Below are positions 12,172-27,732 of a DNA stretch of 33,525 nt, piece after piece (position 1 is the first letter of the stretch; the number at the start of each line of letters is the position of its first letter). The position numbers and the translations under genes were made by a program. The notes under the pieces are model-generated. The model was given only the letters and a program-made list of their open reading frames with translations, was not told the DNA's origin and ran no database searches. Origin of the DNA: Aeromonadaceae bacterium. GTDB lineage: Bacteria; Pseudomonadota; Gammaproteobacteria; Enterobacterales; Aeromonadaceae. The DNA is taken from assembly GCA_021209335.1 (NCBI GenBank), contig JAJOIN010000021.1, positions 1-33,525 of the forward strand, written 5' to 3'.

Positions 12172-12672
12172 TTAGTCCGCCAGGGCGGCCATCAGTGCCT
12201 CTTCCAGCTTGCCATTGGAGACGCACACCGGCGTGATGGAGGGGGCCGGCACATGGCTGCCATCGCTGTCGATGAAGGAGACAGTGGTGCTGCCCTTGAC
12301 GTTGACGGTGGCCACCGTCTTGCCCAGGTTTTCGGTGATGATGAGGTTGACTCTCAGGGTCGGCGCCTCTATGGCCACCTTGCTGCCCCCGCTGCCGCAG
12401 TCCAGGTAGTCGAGGCCGTCTGCATAGTTGATCTGTTCGGCCGCCAGCAGGCCTGAGCTGCGGGCGTTGGATTGCAGCGGTAACTGTTTCTCGGCAAACC
12501 AGCGTTCGGCTCGGGCCCAGGCCAGATCGTAGGGCTTGTCCATCTCGCTGGTGTTGTTGGTGGCCACCAGGGTGGGGGGGGTGTAGCGGTATTGTTCGGA
12601 CAGGCCGGGATCGCTGGAGCAGGCGGTGAGCAGTACCGGCAACAACAGGGCCGGGGCAAGTAGACGTTTCAT
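12172..12672 (-). CDS. Small uncharacterised lipoprotein
   Basis: MKRLLAPALLLPVLLTAC lipobox, single short domain. Confidence 0.8.
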   Translation of the reverse strand: MKRLLAPALLLPVLLTACSSDPGLSEQYRYTPPTLVATNNTSEMDKPYDLAWARAERWFAEKQLPLQSNARSSGLLAAEQINYADGLDYLDCGSGGSKVAIEAPTLRVNLIITENLGKTVATVNVKGSTTVSFIDSDGSHVPAPSITPVCVSNGKLEEALMAALAD

Positions 12673-12796
12673 CTGGGGTCCCTTGTTAGAAAAAAGGTGG
12701 CGTGATTATCGACCGGCCATTTTACGCCAGCCGATGACGAGCTTCACACGACAGAAAGTTATGCGAAGCACTAAGGATTATTGGTTCCCAATGAGG

Positions 12797-15502
<2,706 letters not shown>

Positions 15503-15579
15503 AGCAGGCTTCTTGTGGGACAATGCAGGGCCGTAAAACCCGCTCATCATGACATAGCCACCCTGAGGCACCAAGTACT

Positions 15580-16914
15580 ATGGCCCAGTTTTTCAAGCCC
15601 CAGCCCAAAGCCCGTCCCCAGGGGCGCCTGACCCTTAACGTGAGTCAATTGGACTTGCACGGCGTGGGCATCGCCCGCCATCAGGGCAAGGCCATCTTCG
15701 TCGAGGGAGCCCTGCCTGGCGAAGAGGTGCAGGTCAGCCTGCAAGAGGAGAAGAAGCAGTTTGCCCAGGCGCGGCTGGTGCAGGTGCTGCGCCCGGCGGA
15801 GCAGCGTCTGGCGCCGTTTTGCCCGCACTACAGCCAGTGTGGCGGCTGCACCTTGCAGCACATGCCGGTGCCCCAGCAGCAGCAGACCAAGATGGCCGGT
15901 ATCCGCGAGTTGTTTGCCCGCCAGGCCCAGATAGCGTTGCCGGAGGCCGAAACGGTGATCCAGGGCGAGGCCATGGGCTATCGCCGGGTCTGCCGGCTGG
16001 CCATCAAGTACGACAAAAAGGCGCGCCTGGCTCGGCTGGGCTTTCGTCGCCGGCAGAGCAACGAGCTGGTCGAGATAAGTCAGTGCCCCGTGCTGGCGCC
16101 GCGGCTGTCGGCCTTGATCGAACCCCTGCGCGCCCTGATCAATGACCTTAAGGGCTTTCGCGATCTGGGCCACATCGAACTTTATGACACGGATGCCAGA
16201 CCCCTGCTCCTGGTGCGCCATAATGGGCAGCCCAGCGAGGGCGACCGGCAGCGACTGGTGCAATTTGCCCAGGCCCACGAGCTGGATTGTTACCTGCAGA
16301 CCGACGGGGAAGCCGAGCCCTTGCAGGCCGCCCTGGCACCGGCCTATCAGGTGGCGGATGTGCGCCTCCACTATCTGCCCGGTGACTTCCTGCAGGTCAA
16401 CGACCGGGTCAATCAGGCCCTGGTGGCGACCGTGCTGGCGTGGTTGGCGCCGACCCCGGATGACAAGGTGCTGGATCTGTTCTGCGGCCTGGGCAACTTC
16501 ACCCTGCCGCTGGCCCGCCATTGTGCCGAGGTGGTGGGGATCGAAGGGGTACCGGCCATGGTGGCGCGGGCCCGGCACAATGCCCTGGCCAACGGCATCG
16601 ACAATGCCCGCTTCTATTGCGCCGATCTGGCGGAGGATTTCACCGGCCAGGCCTGGGCGCGGGAGGGGTTTGATCTGGTACTGCTGGACCCGGCTCGCCC
16701 GGGGGCTTGGCAGACGATCGGGCACCTGTGCCGGCTGGCACCCCGGCGAATTGTGTATGTTTCTTGCAACCCGGTGACGGCAGCCCGGGATTGCGCGCCC
16801 CTGCAGGCCGCAGGCTATCGAGCGGTGCGCTGGCGCATGCTGGACATGTTCCCTCACACGGGGCATGTGGAGTCCATACTGCTGTTTGAGCGGTCAGAAC
16901 AACAAAAAGGATAG
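15580..16914 (+). CDS. rlmD: 23S rRNA (uracil-1939-C5)-methyltransferase
   Basis: TRAM domain; CPHYSQCGGCTLQHM Fe-S motif; VLDLFCGLGNFTLPLA; YVSCNPVTAARD. Confidence 0.96.
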   Translation: MAQFFKPQPKARPQGRLTLNVSQLDLHGVGIARHQGKAIFVEGALPGEEVQVSLQEEKKQFAQARLVQVLRPAEQRLAPFCPHYSQCGGCTLQHMPVPQQQQTKMAGIRELFARQAQIALPEAETVIQGEAMGYRRVCRLAIKYDKKARLARLGFRRRQSNELVEISQCPVLAPRLSALIEPLRALINDLKGFRDLGHIELYDTDARPLLLVRHNGQPSEGDRQRLVQFAQAHELDCYLQTDGEAEPLQAALAPAYQVADVRLHYLPGDFLQVNDRVNQALVATVLAWLAPTPDDKVLDLFCGLGNFTLPLARHCAEVVGIEGVPAMVARARHNALANGIDNARFYCADLAEDFTGQAWAREGFDLVLLDPARPGAWQTIGHLCRLAPRRIVYVSCNPVTAARDCAPLQAAGYRAVRWRMLDMFPHTGHVESILLFERSEQQKG

Positions 16915-16918
16915 GCAC

Positions 16919-19150
16919 ATGGTTGCGGTACGGGATACCCACCTCAAGACAGGCTTCAATCTCCAGGCGTGGACGGCCACTCTGCCGCTGTCGACGGCGG
17001 ACAGACAGGCCCTCGTCGGGGTGTTCGAGTTCTGCCAGCAGGAGTTGTCGGCCAACCCGGCGGAGGCCGAGCGTCTGGTGAACCGGGCGGCGGAGATGGT
17101 GGGCATACTGCAGATGCTGCACATGGATCTGGATACCTTCAAGGCCGCCGTGCTCTATCCCCTGCTGGAGACCAAGCACCTCAGCCTGGAGCAGGTGGAG
17201 GCCAGCTATGGGGCCACCATCGCCAAGCTGCTGCGCGGGGTGGTGGACATGGAGGCGATCCGCTTCCTGCAAAGCCTCAATACTGGCGATGTCTCCGATA
17301 CCCAGATCGACAACGTGCGCCGCATGCTGCTGGCCATGGTGGAAGATGTGCGGGCCGTGGTGATCAAGCTGGCCGAACGCATCGCCTGTCTGCGGGAGGT
17401 CAAGCACGCCGACGAGGAGACCCGGGTGCTGGTGGCCAAGGAGATCAGCAACATCTATGCCCCCCTGGCCAACCGCTTAGGCATAGGTCAGCTCAAGTGG
17501 GAGCTCGAAGATCTCTCCTTCCGCTACCTGCATCCCGACACCTACAAGCAGATCGCCAAGCTGCTGGATGAAAAGCGCATCGACCGGGAGCACTACATAC
17601 AGCGCTTCGTCGCCGATCTGCGCCAGGCGTTGGCGGACGCCGGCATCCAGGCCGAGGTGTATGGCCGGCCCAAACACATCTACAGCATCTGGCGCAAGAT
17701 GCAGAAGAAGACCCTGAGCTTCTCCGATCTGTTCGACGTGCGGGCGGTGCGCATTGTCACCCACCGTCTGCAAGACTGTTACGCCGCCCTGGGGATAGTC
17801 CACACCCACTGGCACCATATTCCCCGCGAGTTTGACGACTACGTGGCCAACCCCAAGCCCAACGGCTACCAGTCCATCCATACCGTGGTGCTGGGCCCGG
17901 AGGGCAAGACGGTGGAGATCCAGATCCGCACCGAGCAGATGCATCAGGATGCTGAGCTCGGCATCGCCGCCCACTGGAAGTACAAGGAAGGCACCGTCTC
18001 GGGCAAGGATTCGGCCTACGAGGATCGCATCGCCTGGCTGCGCAAGCTGCTGGCCTGGCAGGAGGACATGGTGGAGTCCGGCTCCCTGGTGGACGAGCTG
18101 CGTACCCAGGTATTCGAGGACAGGGTCTATGTCTTCACCCCCAAGGGGGACGTGGTGGACCTGCCCGCCGGCGCCACGCCGCTGGATTTTGCCTACCAGG
18201 TGCACAGCATGGTGGGCCACCGCTGCATCGGCGCCAAGGTGGATGGCCGGATCGTGCCCTTCACCTACCAGCTGCAGACCGGCGATCAGGTGGAGATCAT
18301 CACCCAGAAAGAGCCCAACCCCAGCCGCGACTGGATGAACCCCAATATGGGCTTCCTGCGTACCAGCCGGGCTCGGGCCAAGGTCATCTCCTGGTTCCGC
18401 CGCCTGGATCGGGACAAGAACATGCTGGCGGGCAAGGAGCAGCTGGAAAAGGAGATGGAACGCCACGGCTTCCAGCTCTCCCGCGAGCAGCAGGCGACCC
18501 TGTTCAAGGAGCTGTACGCCCGCTACAACGTGCAGGAACATGAGGATCTGCTGGCCGGTATCGGCGCCGGCGACATCCGCATCAACCAGATCATGAACTT
18601 CCTCGAAGGCAAGCTGAACAAGCCGAGCGTCGAGGAAGAGGAGAAGCGCCTGCTGCAGCAGCTGGAGCACAAGAGCCAGCAGCGGGTGCAGAGTCAGCAG
18701 CCCAAGGGCCACATAGTGGTGCAGGGGGTGGGCAACCTGATGACCCACATAGCCCGCTGCTGTCAGCCGATTCCGGGGGACAGCATCGTCGGCTTCATCA
18801 CCCAGGGCCGTGGCATCTCCGTGCACCGGGAGGACTGTGAACAGCTCAAGGAACTGTCGCGGCGCAACCCGGAGCGGCTGATTGAGGCGGTATGGGGCGA
18901 GAACTACTCCGGCGGCTACACCCTGACGGTGCGCATCACCGCCAATGATCGCTCCGGCCTGCTGCGGGACATCACCACCATCATCGCCAACGAGAAGATC
19001 AACGTGCTGGGGATGCGTTCGCGCTCCAACCTCAAGCAGCAAACCGCCGACATCGACATCGACATGGAGATCTACAACATAGAAGCGCTCAACCGTATGC
19101 TCTCCAAGCTCAGTCAGATGAACGATGTCATCAGTGCCAAACGGCTGTAA
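16919..19150 (+). CDS. relA: (p)ppGpp synthetase RelA
   Basis: NPKPNGYQSIHTVVLGPEGKTVEIQIRTEQMH; TGS domain VYVFTPKGDVVDLPAGATPLDFAY; ACT domain at C-terminus; start chosen at ATG 16919. Confidence 0.97.
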   Translation: MVAVRDTHLKTGFNLQAWTATLPLSTADRQALVGVFEFCQQELSANPAEAERLVNRAAEMVGILQMLHMDLDTFKAAVLYPLLETKHLSLEQVEASYGATIAKLLRGVVDMEAIRFLQSLNTGDVSDTQIDNVRRMLLAMVEDVRAVVIKLAERIACLREVKHADEETRVLVAKEISNIYAPLANRLGIGQLKWELEDLSFRYLHPDTYKQIAKLLDEKRIDREHYIQRFVADLRQALADAGIQAEVYGRPKHIYSIWRKMQKKTLSFSDLFDVRAVRIVTHRLQDCYAALGIVHTHWHHIPREFDDYVANPKPNGYQSIHTVVLGPEGKTVEIQIRTEQMHQDAELGIAAHWKYKEGTVSGKDSAYEDRIAWLRKLLAWQEDMVESGSLVDELRTQVFEDRVYVFTPKGDVVDLPAGATPLDFAYQVHSMVGHRCIGAKVDGRIVPFTYQLQTGDQVEIITQKEPNPSRDWMNPNMGFLRTSRARAKVISWFRRLDRDKNMLAGKEQLEKEMERHGFQLSREQQATLFKELYARYNVQEHEDLLAGIGAGDIRINQIMNFLEGKLNKPSVEEEEKRLLQQLEHKSQQRVQSQQPKGHIVVQGVGNLMTHIARCCQPIPGDSIVGFITQGRGISVHREDCEQLKELSRRNPERLIEAVWGENYSGGYTLTVRITANDRSGLLRDITTIIANEKINVLGMRSRSNLKQQTADIDIDMEIYNIEALNRMLSKLSQMNDVISAKRL

Positions 19151-19170
19151 TGTGTCGCCCCCTCTTCACA

Positions 19171-19192
19171 GCGGGGGCCTGGCCCCCGTTTT
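19171..19192 (+). terminator. Rho-independent terminator after relA
   Basis: cgggggc-ctg-gcccccg followed by tttta. Confidence 0.75.
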
Positions 19193-19210
19193 ATTTGTCA
19201 AGGAGTTGTC

Positions 19211-20020
19211 ATGTCCAACACGCATAGTGGTGCCATGGAGGAGCTGCTGAGCATCATGGCCCGGCTGCGGGATCCGCACACCGGCTGCCCCTGGGATCGC
19301 AAACAGACACTGCAGAGTCTGGTGCCCTATACCCTGGAGGAGGCCTACGAGGTGGCCGACAGCATAGAGCGGCAGGACGTGGCGGCGTTGAAGGGCGAGC
19401 TGGGGGATCTGCTGTTTCAGGTGGTGTTCTACTGCCAGCTGGCCGGCGAGCAGGGCTTGTTTGACTTCAACGACGTGGTGGCCACCGTCGCGGAGAAGCT
19501 CATTCGTCGTCACCCCCATGTGTTCGGCGACGCCGAGTTTGCCGACACGGCGGCGGTGAACGCCAACTGGGAGGCCGAGAAGGCCCGGGAGCGCCAGCAA
19601 AAGGACGCTGCCGCCACCAGCGTGCTGGATGACATTCCCCGCGCCATGCCGGCCCTCTCCCGGGCCTACAAGATCCAGAAACGCTGCGCCACCGTCGGCT
19701 TTGATTGGGGCACCTTGCCGCCTGTGGTGGACAAGGTGCGCGAGGAGATCGACGAGGTGCTGGCGGAGGTGCAGGCCGCCGAGGTCAATCCGGCGGCGGT
19801 GGCCGAGGAGCTGGGGGATCTGCTGTTTGCCACCGTCAATCTGGTGCGCCACCTGAAAAACGATCCCGAGCAGGTGCTGCGGCAAGCCAACGACAAGTTC
19901 GAGGCGCGCTTTCGCCAGGTTGAGCAACGATTGAGCATGAATGGGCGTCCGGTGGCCGATCACAGCCTCGCCGAGATGGAACAAGCCTGGCAACAGGTGA
20001 AGGAAGCCAACAAAAGTTGA
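19211..20020 (+). CDS. mazG: Nucleoside triphosphate pyrophosphohydrolase MazG
   Basis: LRDPHTGCPWDRKQTLQSLVPYTLEEAYEVADSI; duplicated ELGDLLF motifs. Confidence 0.96.
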   Translation: MSNTHSGAMEELLSIMARLRDPHTGCPWDRKQTLQSLVPYTLEEAYEVADSIERQDVAALKGELGDLLFQVVFYCQLAGEQGLFDFNDVVATVAEKLIRRHPHVFGDAEFADTAAVNANWEAEKARERQQKDAAATSVLDDIPRAMPALSRAYKIQKRCATVGFDWGTLPPVVDKVREEIDEVLAEVQAAEVNPAAVAEELGDLLFATVNLVRHLKNDPEQVLRQANDKFEARFRQVEQRLSMNGRPVADHSLAEMEQAWQQVKEANKS

Positions 20021-20066
20021 CCCAACGCATATCTTGCATGCAGGCGGGTTGCTAAATTTTTGCGCG

Positions 20067-20095
20067 TTGTTAGGGGGAGGGGGTTTTGCTATACT
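20067..20095 (+). promoter_or_regulatory. Sigma-70 promoter for pyrG
   Basis: TTGTTA (20067-20072), 17-nt spacer, extended -10 TGCTATACT (TATACT 20090-20095). Confidence 0.65.
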
Positions 20096-20140
20096 GCCAC
20101 CCCGTCTTGATACTCCCACACACTCTCGTGTGATCCCTAA

Positions 20141-21796
<1,656 letters not shown>

Positions 21797-21809
21797 GTCG
21801 ACAAAATCC

Positions 21810-21843
21810 ACGGTTGTGGGCATAGTTTCGCAACCGTTTTTTT
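21810..21843 (+). terminator. Rho-independent terminator after pyrG
   Basis: acggttg...caaccgt followed by ttttttta. Confidence 0.7.
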
Positions 21844-21855
21844 ATGCAACTTTAG

Positions 21856-23190
<1,335 letters not shown>

Positions 23191-23217
23191 TCCGCTTGTC
23201 GCTTAATTCGCCAATGC

Positions 23218-23249
23218 AAGCCCCGCCACGTCAGGCGGGGCTTTCTTTT
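23218..23249 (+). terminator. Rho-independent terminator after eno
   Basis: aagccccgcc-acgtca-ggcggggctt followed by tctttt. Confidence 0.85.
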
Positions 23250-23291
23250 GGCTGGTAATATGGGAAACTATGCCGCGCAGGAGGCGTCACC

Positions 23292-23600
23292 ATGCGGTTA
23301 TTTACCCTCATCTTGATCATCATTCTGGCCTGGTTGCAGCACCAGCTCTGGTTCGGCAAGAACGGTCTGGTGGAGTATCGCCAGCGTTCTGAGGCCGTGG
23401 CTCGGCAACAGGCCGACAACCAGCAGCTCAAGGAGCGCAATCAACTCCTGTACAAGGAGATCGATGACCTCAAGAGTGGTCTTGAGGTGATCGAGGAGTT
23501 GGCGCGCAACGATCTGGGCTTCATCAAGCCGGAAGAGACCTTCTATCGGGTGTTGCCCCGGGACGCCCGCGGGCCGACCCAGGCAGCCAAGGGGAACTGA
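23292..23600 (+). CDS. ftsB: Cell division protein FtsB
   Basis: Short single-TM coiled-coil protein: LIIILAWLQHQLWFGKNGLVEYRQ...EELARNDLGFIKPEETFYRV, directly before ispD. Confidence 0.94.
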   Translation: MRLFTLILIIILAWLQHQLWFGKNGLVEYRQRSEAVARQQADNQQLKERNQLLYKEIDDLKSGLEVIEELARNDLGFIKPEETFYRVLPRDARGPTQAAKGN

Positions 23601-23604
23601 CAGC

Positions 23605-24285
23605 ATGACCTTTACCGTGGTGGTTCCCGCCGCCGGCGTGGGCCGGCGCATGGGCGCCGACTGTCCCAAGCAATACCTGCCTCTGGCGGGCAAGTTCCTT
23701 ATCGAACATACCCTGGAGCGACTGCTCAACCATCCGCGGATCGAGCGGGTGGTGGTGGCCTTAAATCCTGCCGACGACTTCTTTGCTACTTTGCCGGTGG
23801 CGTCCCACCCCCGGCTGCGCACCACGCTCGGTGCCGACGAGCGGGCCGGCTCCGTGATGAATGGCCTGGCCTGGGTGGAGACCGAATGGGTGCTGGTGCA
23901 TGACGCCGCCCGCCCCTGTCTGACCCATGGCGACATGGACAAGCTCATTCAGGCGGCCCTGGCTGGCGACGGCGCCTTGTTAGGCAGCCGGGTGCGCGAC
24001 ACCATGAAGCGCGCCGATGCCGCAGGTCACATAGTGGCGACGGTGGAGCGTGACCACCTCTGGCACGCCCTGACCCCGCAGATGTTCCGCACCGCCGAGC
24101 TGCGCCAGGCCCTGCTGGCGGGCTTGCACGCCGGTGCCTCTATCACGGATGAGGCCTCGGCCATGGAGTTGGCGGGCAAGTCGCCCAAGATGGTGGAAGG
24201 GCGGGCGGATAACATCAAGGTGACCCGTCCCGAAGACATCGCCCTGGCGGCACTTTTCTTATCTCAACAGGAGCAGCTGGCATGA
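23605..24285 (+). CDS. ispD: 2-C-methyl-D-erythritol 4-phosphate cytidylyltransferase
   Basis: [26 protein letters not shown]...[10 protein letters not shown]. Confidence 0.97.
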   Translation: MTFTVVVPAAGVGRRMGADCPKQYLPLAGKFLIEHTLERLLNHPRIERVVVALNPADDFFATLPVASHPRLRTTLGADERAGSVMNGLAWVETEWVLVHDAARPCLTHGDMDKLIQAALAGDGALLGSRVRDTMKRADAAGHIVATVERDHLWHALTPQMFRTAELRQALLAGLHAGASITDEASAMELAGKSPKMVEGRADNIKVTRPEDIALAALFLSQQEQLA

Positions 24286-24761
24286 TCCGCATCGGCCATG
24301 GTTTTGATGTCCATAAATTTGGTGGCGAGGGGCCCTGCACCCTGGGGGGCGTCAAGGTGCCCTATGAGCAGGGGCTGCTGGCCCACTCCGATGGGGATGT
24401 GGTGCTGCATGCCGTCTCGGATGCCCTGCTGGGTGCCATCGCCGCTGGCGATATTGGCCGACATTTCCCCGATACTGATGCGGCCTTTGCCGGCATCGAT
24501 AGCCGCATCCTGCTGCGGGATGTGTATGCCAAGGTGCGTGCCGCCGGCTATGTGCTGGGCAATCTGGATGTGACCATCATTGCCCAGGCCCCCAAGATGG
24601 CGCCACACATTGATGCCATGCGCGCTGTGATGGCCGAGGATCTGCAAGCTGAGCTGTCACAGATCAACGTCAAGGCGACCACCTCTGAGCGACTGGGCTT
24701 CACCGGGCGCAAGGAAGGCATCGCCGTGGAGGCCGTGGTGCTGGTGGTGAAAGCATGCTGA
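24282..24761 (+). CDS. ispF: 2-C-methyl-D-erythritol 2,4-cyclodiphosphate synthase
   Basis: [12 protein letters not shown]...[21 protein letters not shown]...[18 protein letters not shown]. Confidence 0.97.
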   Translation: MIRIGHGFDVHKFGGEGPCTLGGVKVPYEQGLLAHSDGDVVLHAVSDALLGAIAAGDIGRHFPDTDAAFAGIDSRILLRDVYAKVRAAGYVLGNLDVTIIAQAPKMAPHIDAMRAVMAEDLQAELSQINVKATTSERLGFTGRKEGIAVEAVVLVVKAC

Positions 24762-25795
24762 TTCCAAAGTGGCACTATCTGCATGGTCAACCGACCCAGA
24801 CGGCCCGCCTCAAGGTGGAGCCGGCGGATTTCCAAGTATTTGAAGATTTGGGATTTGAACCGGATGGCACCGGCGAGCACCTGATGGTGCGCATCCGCAA
24901 GACCGGTGAAAACACCGCCTGGGTCGCCAAACTGCTGGCGCAGGCGGCGGATGTGCCTCGTGCGTCCATCACCTGGGCAGGACTCAAGGACAGACACGCC
25001 GTCACCGAGCAGTGGTTTGGCATCCATCTGCCGGGCAAGCCGGATCCGGATCTGTCGGTCATCGAGAATGAGCAGATCCAGATCCTCAGCCTGGCCCGCC
25101 ACTCCCGCAAGATGCGGGTGGGGGCGCTCAAGGGCAATCATTTTCAGCTGTTGCTGCGGGATCTGCACGTCAGCGATGCTCTGGAGGCGCGACTGCAGGC
25201 CATCGCGGCCCAGGGGGTGCCCAACTACTTTGGTTCGCAGCGTTTTGGCCGCAATGGCAACAATCTGGACGGCGCTCAGTCCATGTTTGACGGCCGTCGG
25301 ATCAAGGACAGGGACAAGCGCTCTATCTTCTTATCCGCCGCCCGCAGCTACCTGTTTAACCTGGTGGTCAGCGCCCGGCTGGAGGCGGGGCTGGCTCAGC
25401 GTTTGCTGGCCGGCGATTGCCTGATGCTGGCCGGTACTCACTCCTTCTTTGCCGAAGAAGAAGCCAGTGACGCCTTGGCCGAGCGGCTGGCTCAGGGGGA
25501 TTTGCAACTGAGCGCGCCCCTGTGGGGCCGTGGGCGCAGCCCGGCCCTGGCCGAGGCGCTGGCGTTTGAAATCCAAGCCCTGGCGGGACAGGAGAGCTGG
25601 CAGGCGGGGCTGGAAGCGGCGGGCCTCAAACAGGAGCGCCGAGCCCTCTTGCTGCAACCCAAGGGGTTGCAATGGCAGTGGTTATCCGAGGGCTTGCAGC
25701 TGAACTTCTGGCTGCCGGCGGGCACCTATGCCACCAGCTTGGTGCGTGAACTGGTACAGATACAGACAGAGCAAGATGAAGATACTGCTGAGTAA
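24755..25795 (+). CDS. truD: tRNA pseudouridine(13) synthase
   Basis: [40 protein letters not shown]. Confidence 0.95.
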   Translation: MLIPKWHYLHGQPTQTARLKVEPADFQVFEDLGFEPDGTGEHLMVRIRKTGENTAWVAKLLAQAADVPRASITWAGLKDRHAVTEQWFGIHLPGKPDPDLSVIENEQIQILSLARHSRKMRVGALKGNHFQLLLRDLHVSDALEARLQAIAAQGVPNYFGSQRFGRNGNNLDGAQSMFDGRRIKDRDKRSIFLSAARSYLFNLVVSARLEAGLAQRLLAGDCLMLAGTHSFFAEEEASDALAERLAQGDLQLSAPLWGRGRSPALAEALAFEIQALAGQESWQAGLEAAGLKQERRALLLQPKGLQWQWLSEGLQLNFWLPAGTYATSLVRELVQIQTEQDEDTAE

Positions 25796-26516
25796 CGATG
25801 ATGGGGTAAACGCCCAGGGGATCCGCTGTCTGCATCAGGCCTTGTCGGCCCTGGGACAGGTGACCCTGGTGGCACCAGATCGCAATCGCAGCGGGGCGAG
25901 CCACTCCTTGACCCTGGAGACGCCCCTGCGGCTGGAGCAGTTGCCCAACGGCTTCTATTCGGTGCGTGGCACGCCGACCGACTGTGTGCATCTGGCGGTG
26001 AACGAGTTGCTGCCGGATGCGGATATCGTGGTGGCAGGGATCAACCACGGCGCCAACCTGGGGGATGATGTCATCTACTCGGGCACGGTGGCGGCCGCCA
26101 CCGAAGGCCGTCATCTGGGACTGCCCGCCATGGCGGTCTCCCTGGTGGGGGAGACCCACTTTGCCACGGCGGCCCATTTTGCGGCCCTGCTGCTGTCGGG
26201 GTTGCAGGCGTGTCCGCTGCCTGCGGATCAGATCTTGAATGTCAATGTGCCCGATCTGCCACTGGAGGCGATCAAGGGGATCCGGGTTACTCGTCTGGGT
26301 AACCGTCATAGAGCCGAGGCGGTGATCTGCCAGCAGGATCCCCGTGGCAAGCCCATCTATTGGATTGGCCCGCCCGGTCCCATGCAGGACGCCGGTGAGG
26401 GCACCGACTTTGCGGCCGTTGAGGCCGGCTTCGTCTCGATCACACCCTTGCAGGTGGATATGACGGCCTATGCCAATCTGCCGCAACTCGGTCGCTGGGT
26501 TGAGCAGCTGGGGTAG
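25776..26516 (+). CDS. surE: 5'/3'-nucleotidase SurE
   Basis: [19 protein letters not shown]...[11 protein letters not shown]...[25 protein letters not shown]; start chosen at ATG 25776, overlapping the truD end. Confidence 0.97.
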   Translation: MKILLSNDDGVNAQGIRCLHQALSALGQVTLVAPDRNRSGASHSLTLETPLRLEQLPNGFYSVRGTPTDCVHLAVNELLPDADIVVAGINHGANLGDDVIYSGTVAAATEGRHLGLPAMAVSLVGETHFATAAHFAALLLSGLQACPLPADQILNVNVPDLPLEAIKGIRVTRLGNRHRAEAVICQQDPRGKPIYWIGPPGPMQDAGEGTDFAAVEAGFVSITPLQVDMTAYANLPQLGRWVEQLG

Positions 26517-26519
26517 GCC

Positions 26520-27146
26520 ATGCGGAACGTGATTGCACAGCCTTTGCTTAACCAGTTGATCGGTCAGGGGATCCGGGACAGCCGGGTGCTCGGCGTGCTC
26601 TCGGCCACCCCGCGGGAGCAGTTTGTCGATGAGGCCTTTGCCCATCAGGCATGGGAGAACACGGCCCTGCCCATCGGCCAGGGGCAGACCATCTCCCAAC
26701 CCTACATAGTGGCGCGCATGACCGAGCTGCTGCTGGCTCATCGGCCACAGCGTGTGCTGGAGATAGGCACGGGATCCGGCTACCAGACCGCCATACTGGC
26801 CCAGTTGGTGGAGCACGTATACACAGTGGAGCGCATTAAGTCTCTGCAGTATCAGGCCCGGCGCCGGTTACAGCGGCTGGATCTGCACAATGTCTCTACC
26901 CGGCATGGTGATGGCTGGCTTGGCTGGTCTAGCAAGGCACCATTCGATGCTATTATCGTCACCGCTGCACCGGAGCAGGTGCCCCAAGCCTTGTTGCAAC
27001 AGCTGGGAGAGGGGGGGCGCATGGTGCTGCCGGTGGGGAAAGGAAGCCAACACCTGCAGGTGTTGGATAAACAGGATGGAAAGATAATGGTGGCAACTTT
27101 TGAGGCGGTACGTTTCGTACCCTTGATACAGGGAGAGTTACAGTGA
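26520..27146 (+). CDS. pcm: Protein-L-isoaspartate O-methyltransferase
   Basis: [23 protein letters not shown]...[18 protein letters not shown]. Confidence 0.96.
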   Translation: MRNVIAQPLLNQLIGQGIRDSRVLGVLSATPREQFVDEAFAHQAWENTALPIGQGQTISQPYIVARMTELLLAHRPQRVLEIGTGSGYQTAILAQLVEHVYTVERIKSLQYQARRRLQRLDLHNVSTRHGDGWLGWSSKAPFDAIIVTAAPEQVPQALLQQLGEGGRMVLPVGKGSQHLQVLDKQDGKIMVATFEAVRFVPLIQGELQ

Positions 27147-27724
27147 AACTTTTTTCCGCACTTTATGACAAGGTCATGGGCTGGTCGGCCCATCGCCACG
27201 CGCCTTATTACCTGATGGCCAACAGTTTTGCCGAGTCGGTGTTCTGGCCCATTCCGCCCGATGTGATGCTGGCGCCCATGGCCTTGGCCAGACCGGCCAA
27301 GGCTTGGCATTTTGCGCTGATCGCGTCTTTGGCTTCCACACTCGGTGGTTTGGCCGGCTATCTGTTGGGCTACTGGCTGTTTGATCTGGCGGTGCAGCCC
27401 ATGATTCAGGCGTTTGGCTATCAGGATAACTTCGAGCTGATCCAGCAGTGGTTCGCCCGTTGGGATTTCTGGATTGTCTTCCTGGCTGGCTTTTCTCCCA
27501 TCCCCTACAAGCTGTTCACCGTGACTGCCGGTATGCTGCATATGGCCCTGCTGCCCTTTATGCTGGCCTCGGTGATCTCGCGCAGTGCCCGTTTCTTCCT
27601 GGTGGCGGCCCTGATGAAGTGGGGCGGCGCTCGCATGGAGCAGAAGTTGCGCCAGTACATCGATCTGATTGGCTGGCTGACGGTGGCGTTGGCCGTGATT
27701 GTTTATCTGATCTTCCGGCATTGA
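27143..27724 (+). CDS. yqaA: DedA/VTT-domain inner membrane protein YqaA, GTG start
   Basis: [39 protein letters not shown]; multi-TM; between pcm and nlpD. Confidence 0.85.
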   Translation: MKLFSALYDKVMGWSAHRHAPYYLMANSFAESVFWPIPPDVMLAPMALARPAKAWHFALIASLASTLGGLAGYLLGYWLFDLAVQPMIQAFGYQDNFELIQQWFARWDFWIVFLAGFSPIPYKLFTVTAGMLHMALLPFMLASVISRSARFFLVAALMKWGGARMEQKLRQYIDLIGWLTVALAVIVYLIFRH

Positions 27725-27732
27725 GGTGCGTC

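Noticed and set aside
17477-19042. 521-aa ORF antisense to relA
   Set aside because: Shadow ORF with no recognisable domain; relA is certain.
19151-19210. Missing mazEF toxin-antitoxin between relA and mazG
   Set aside because: mazEF is an accessory insertion in E. coli; its absence here is not notable.
19211-20020. Internal duplication in the protein after relA
   Set aside because: Two ELGDLLF-containing halves are the normal MazG architecture.
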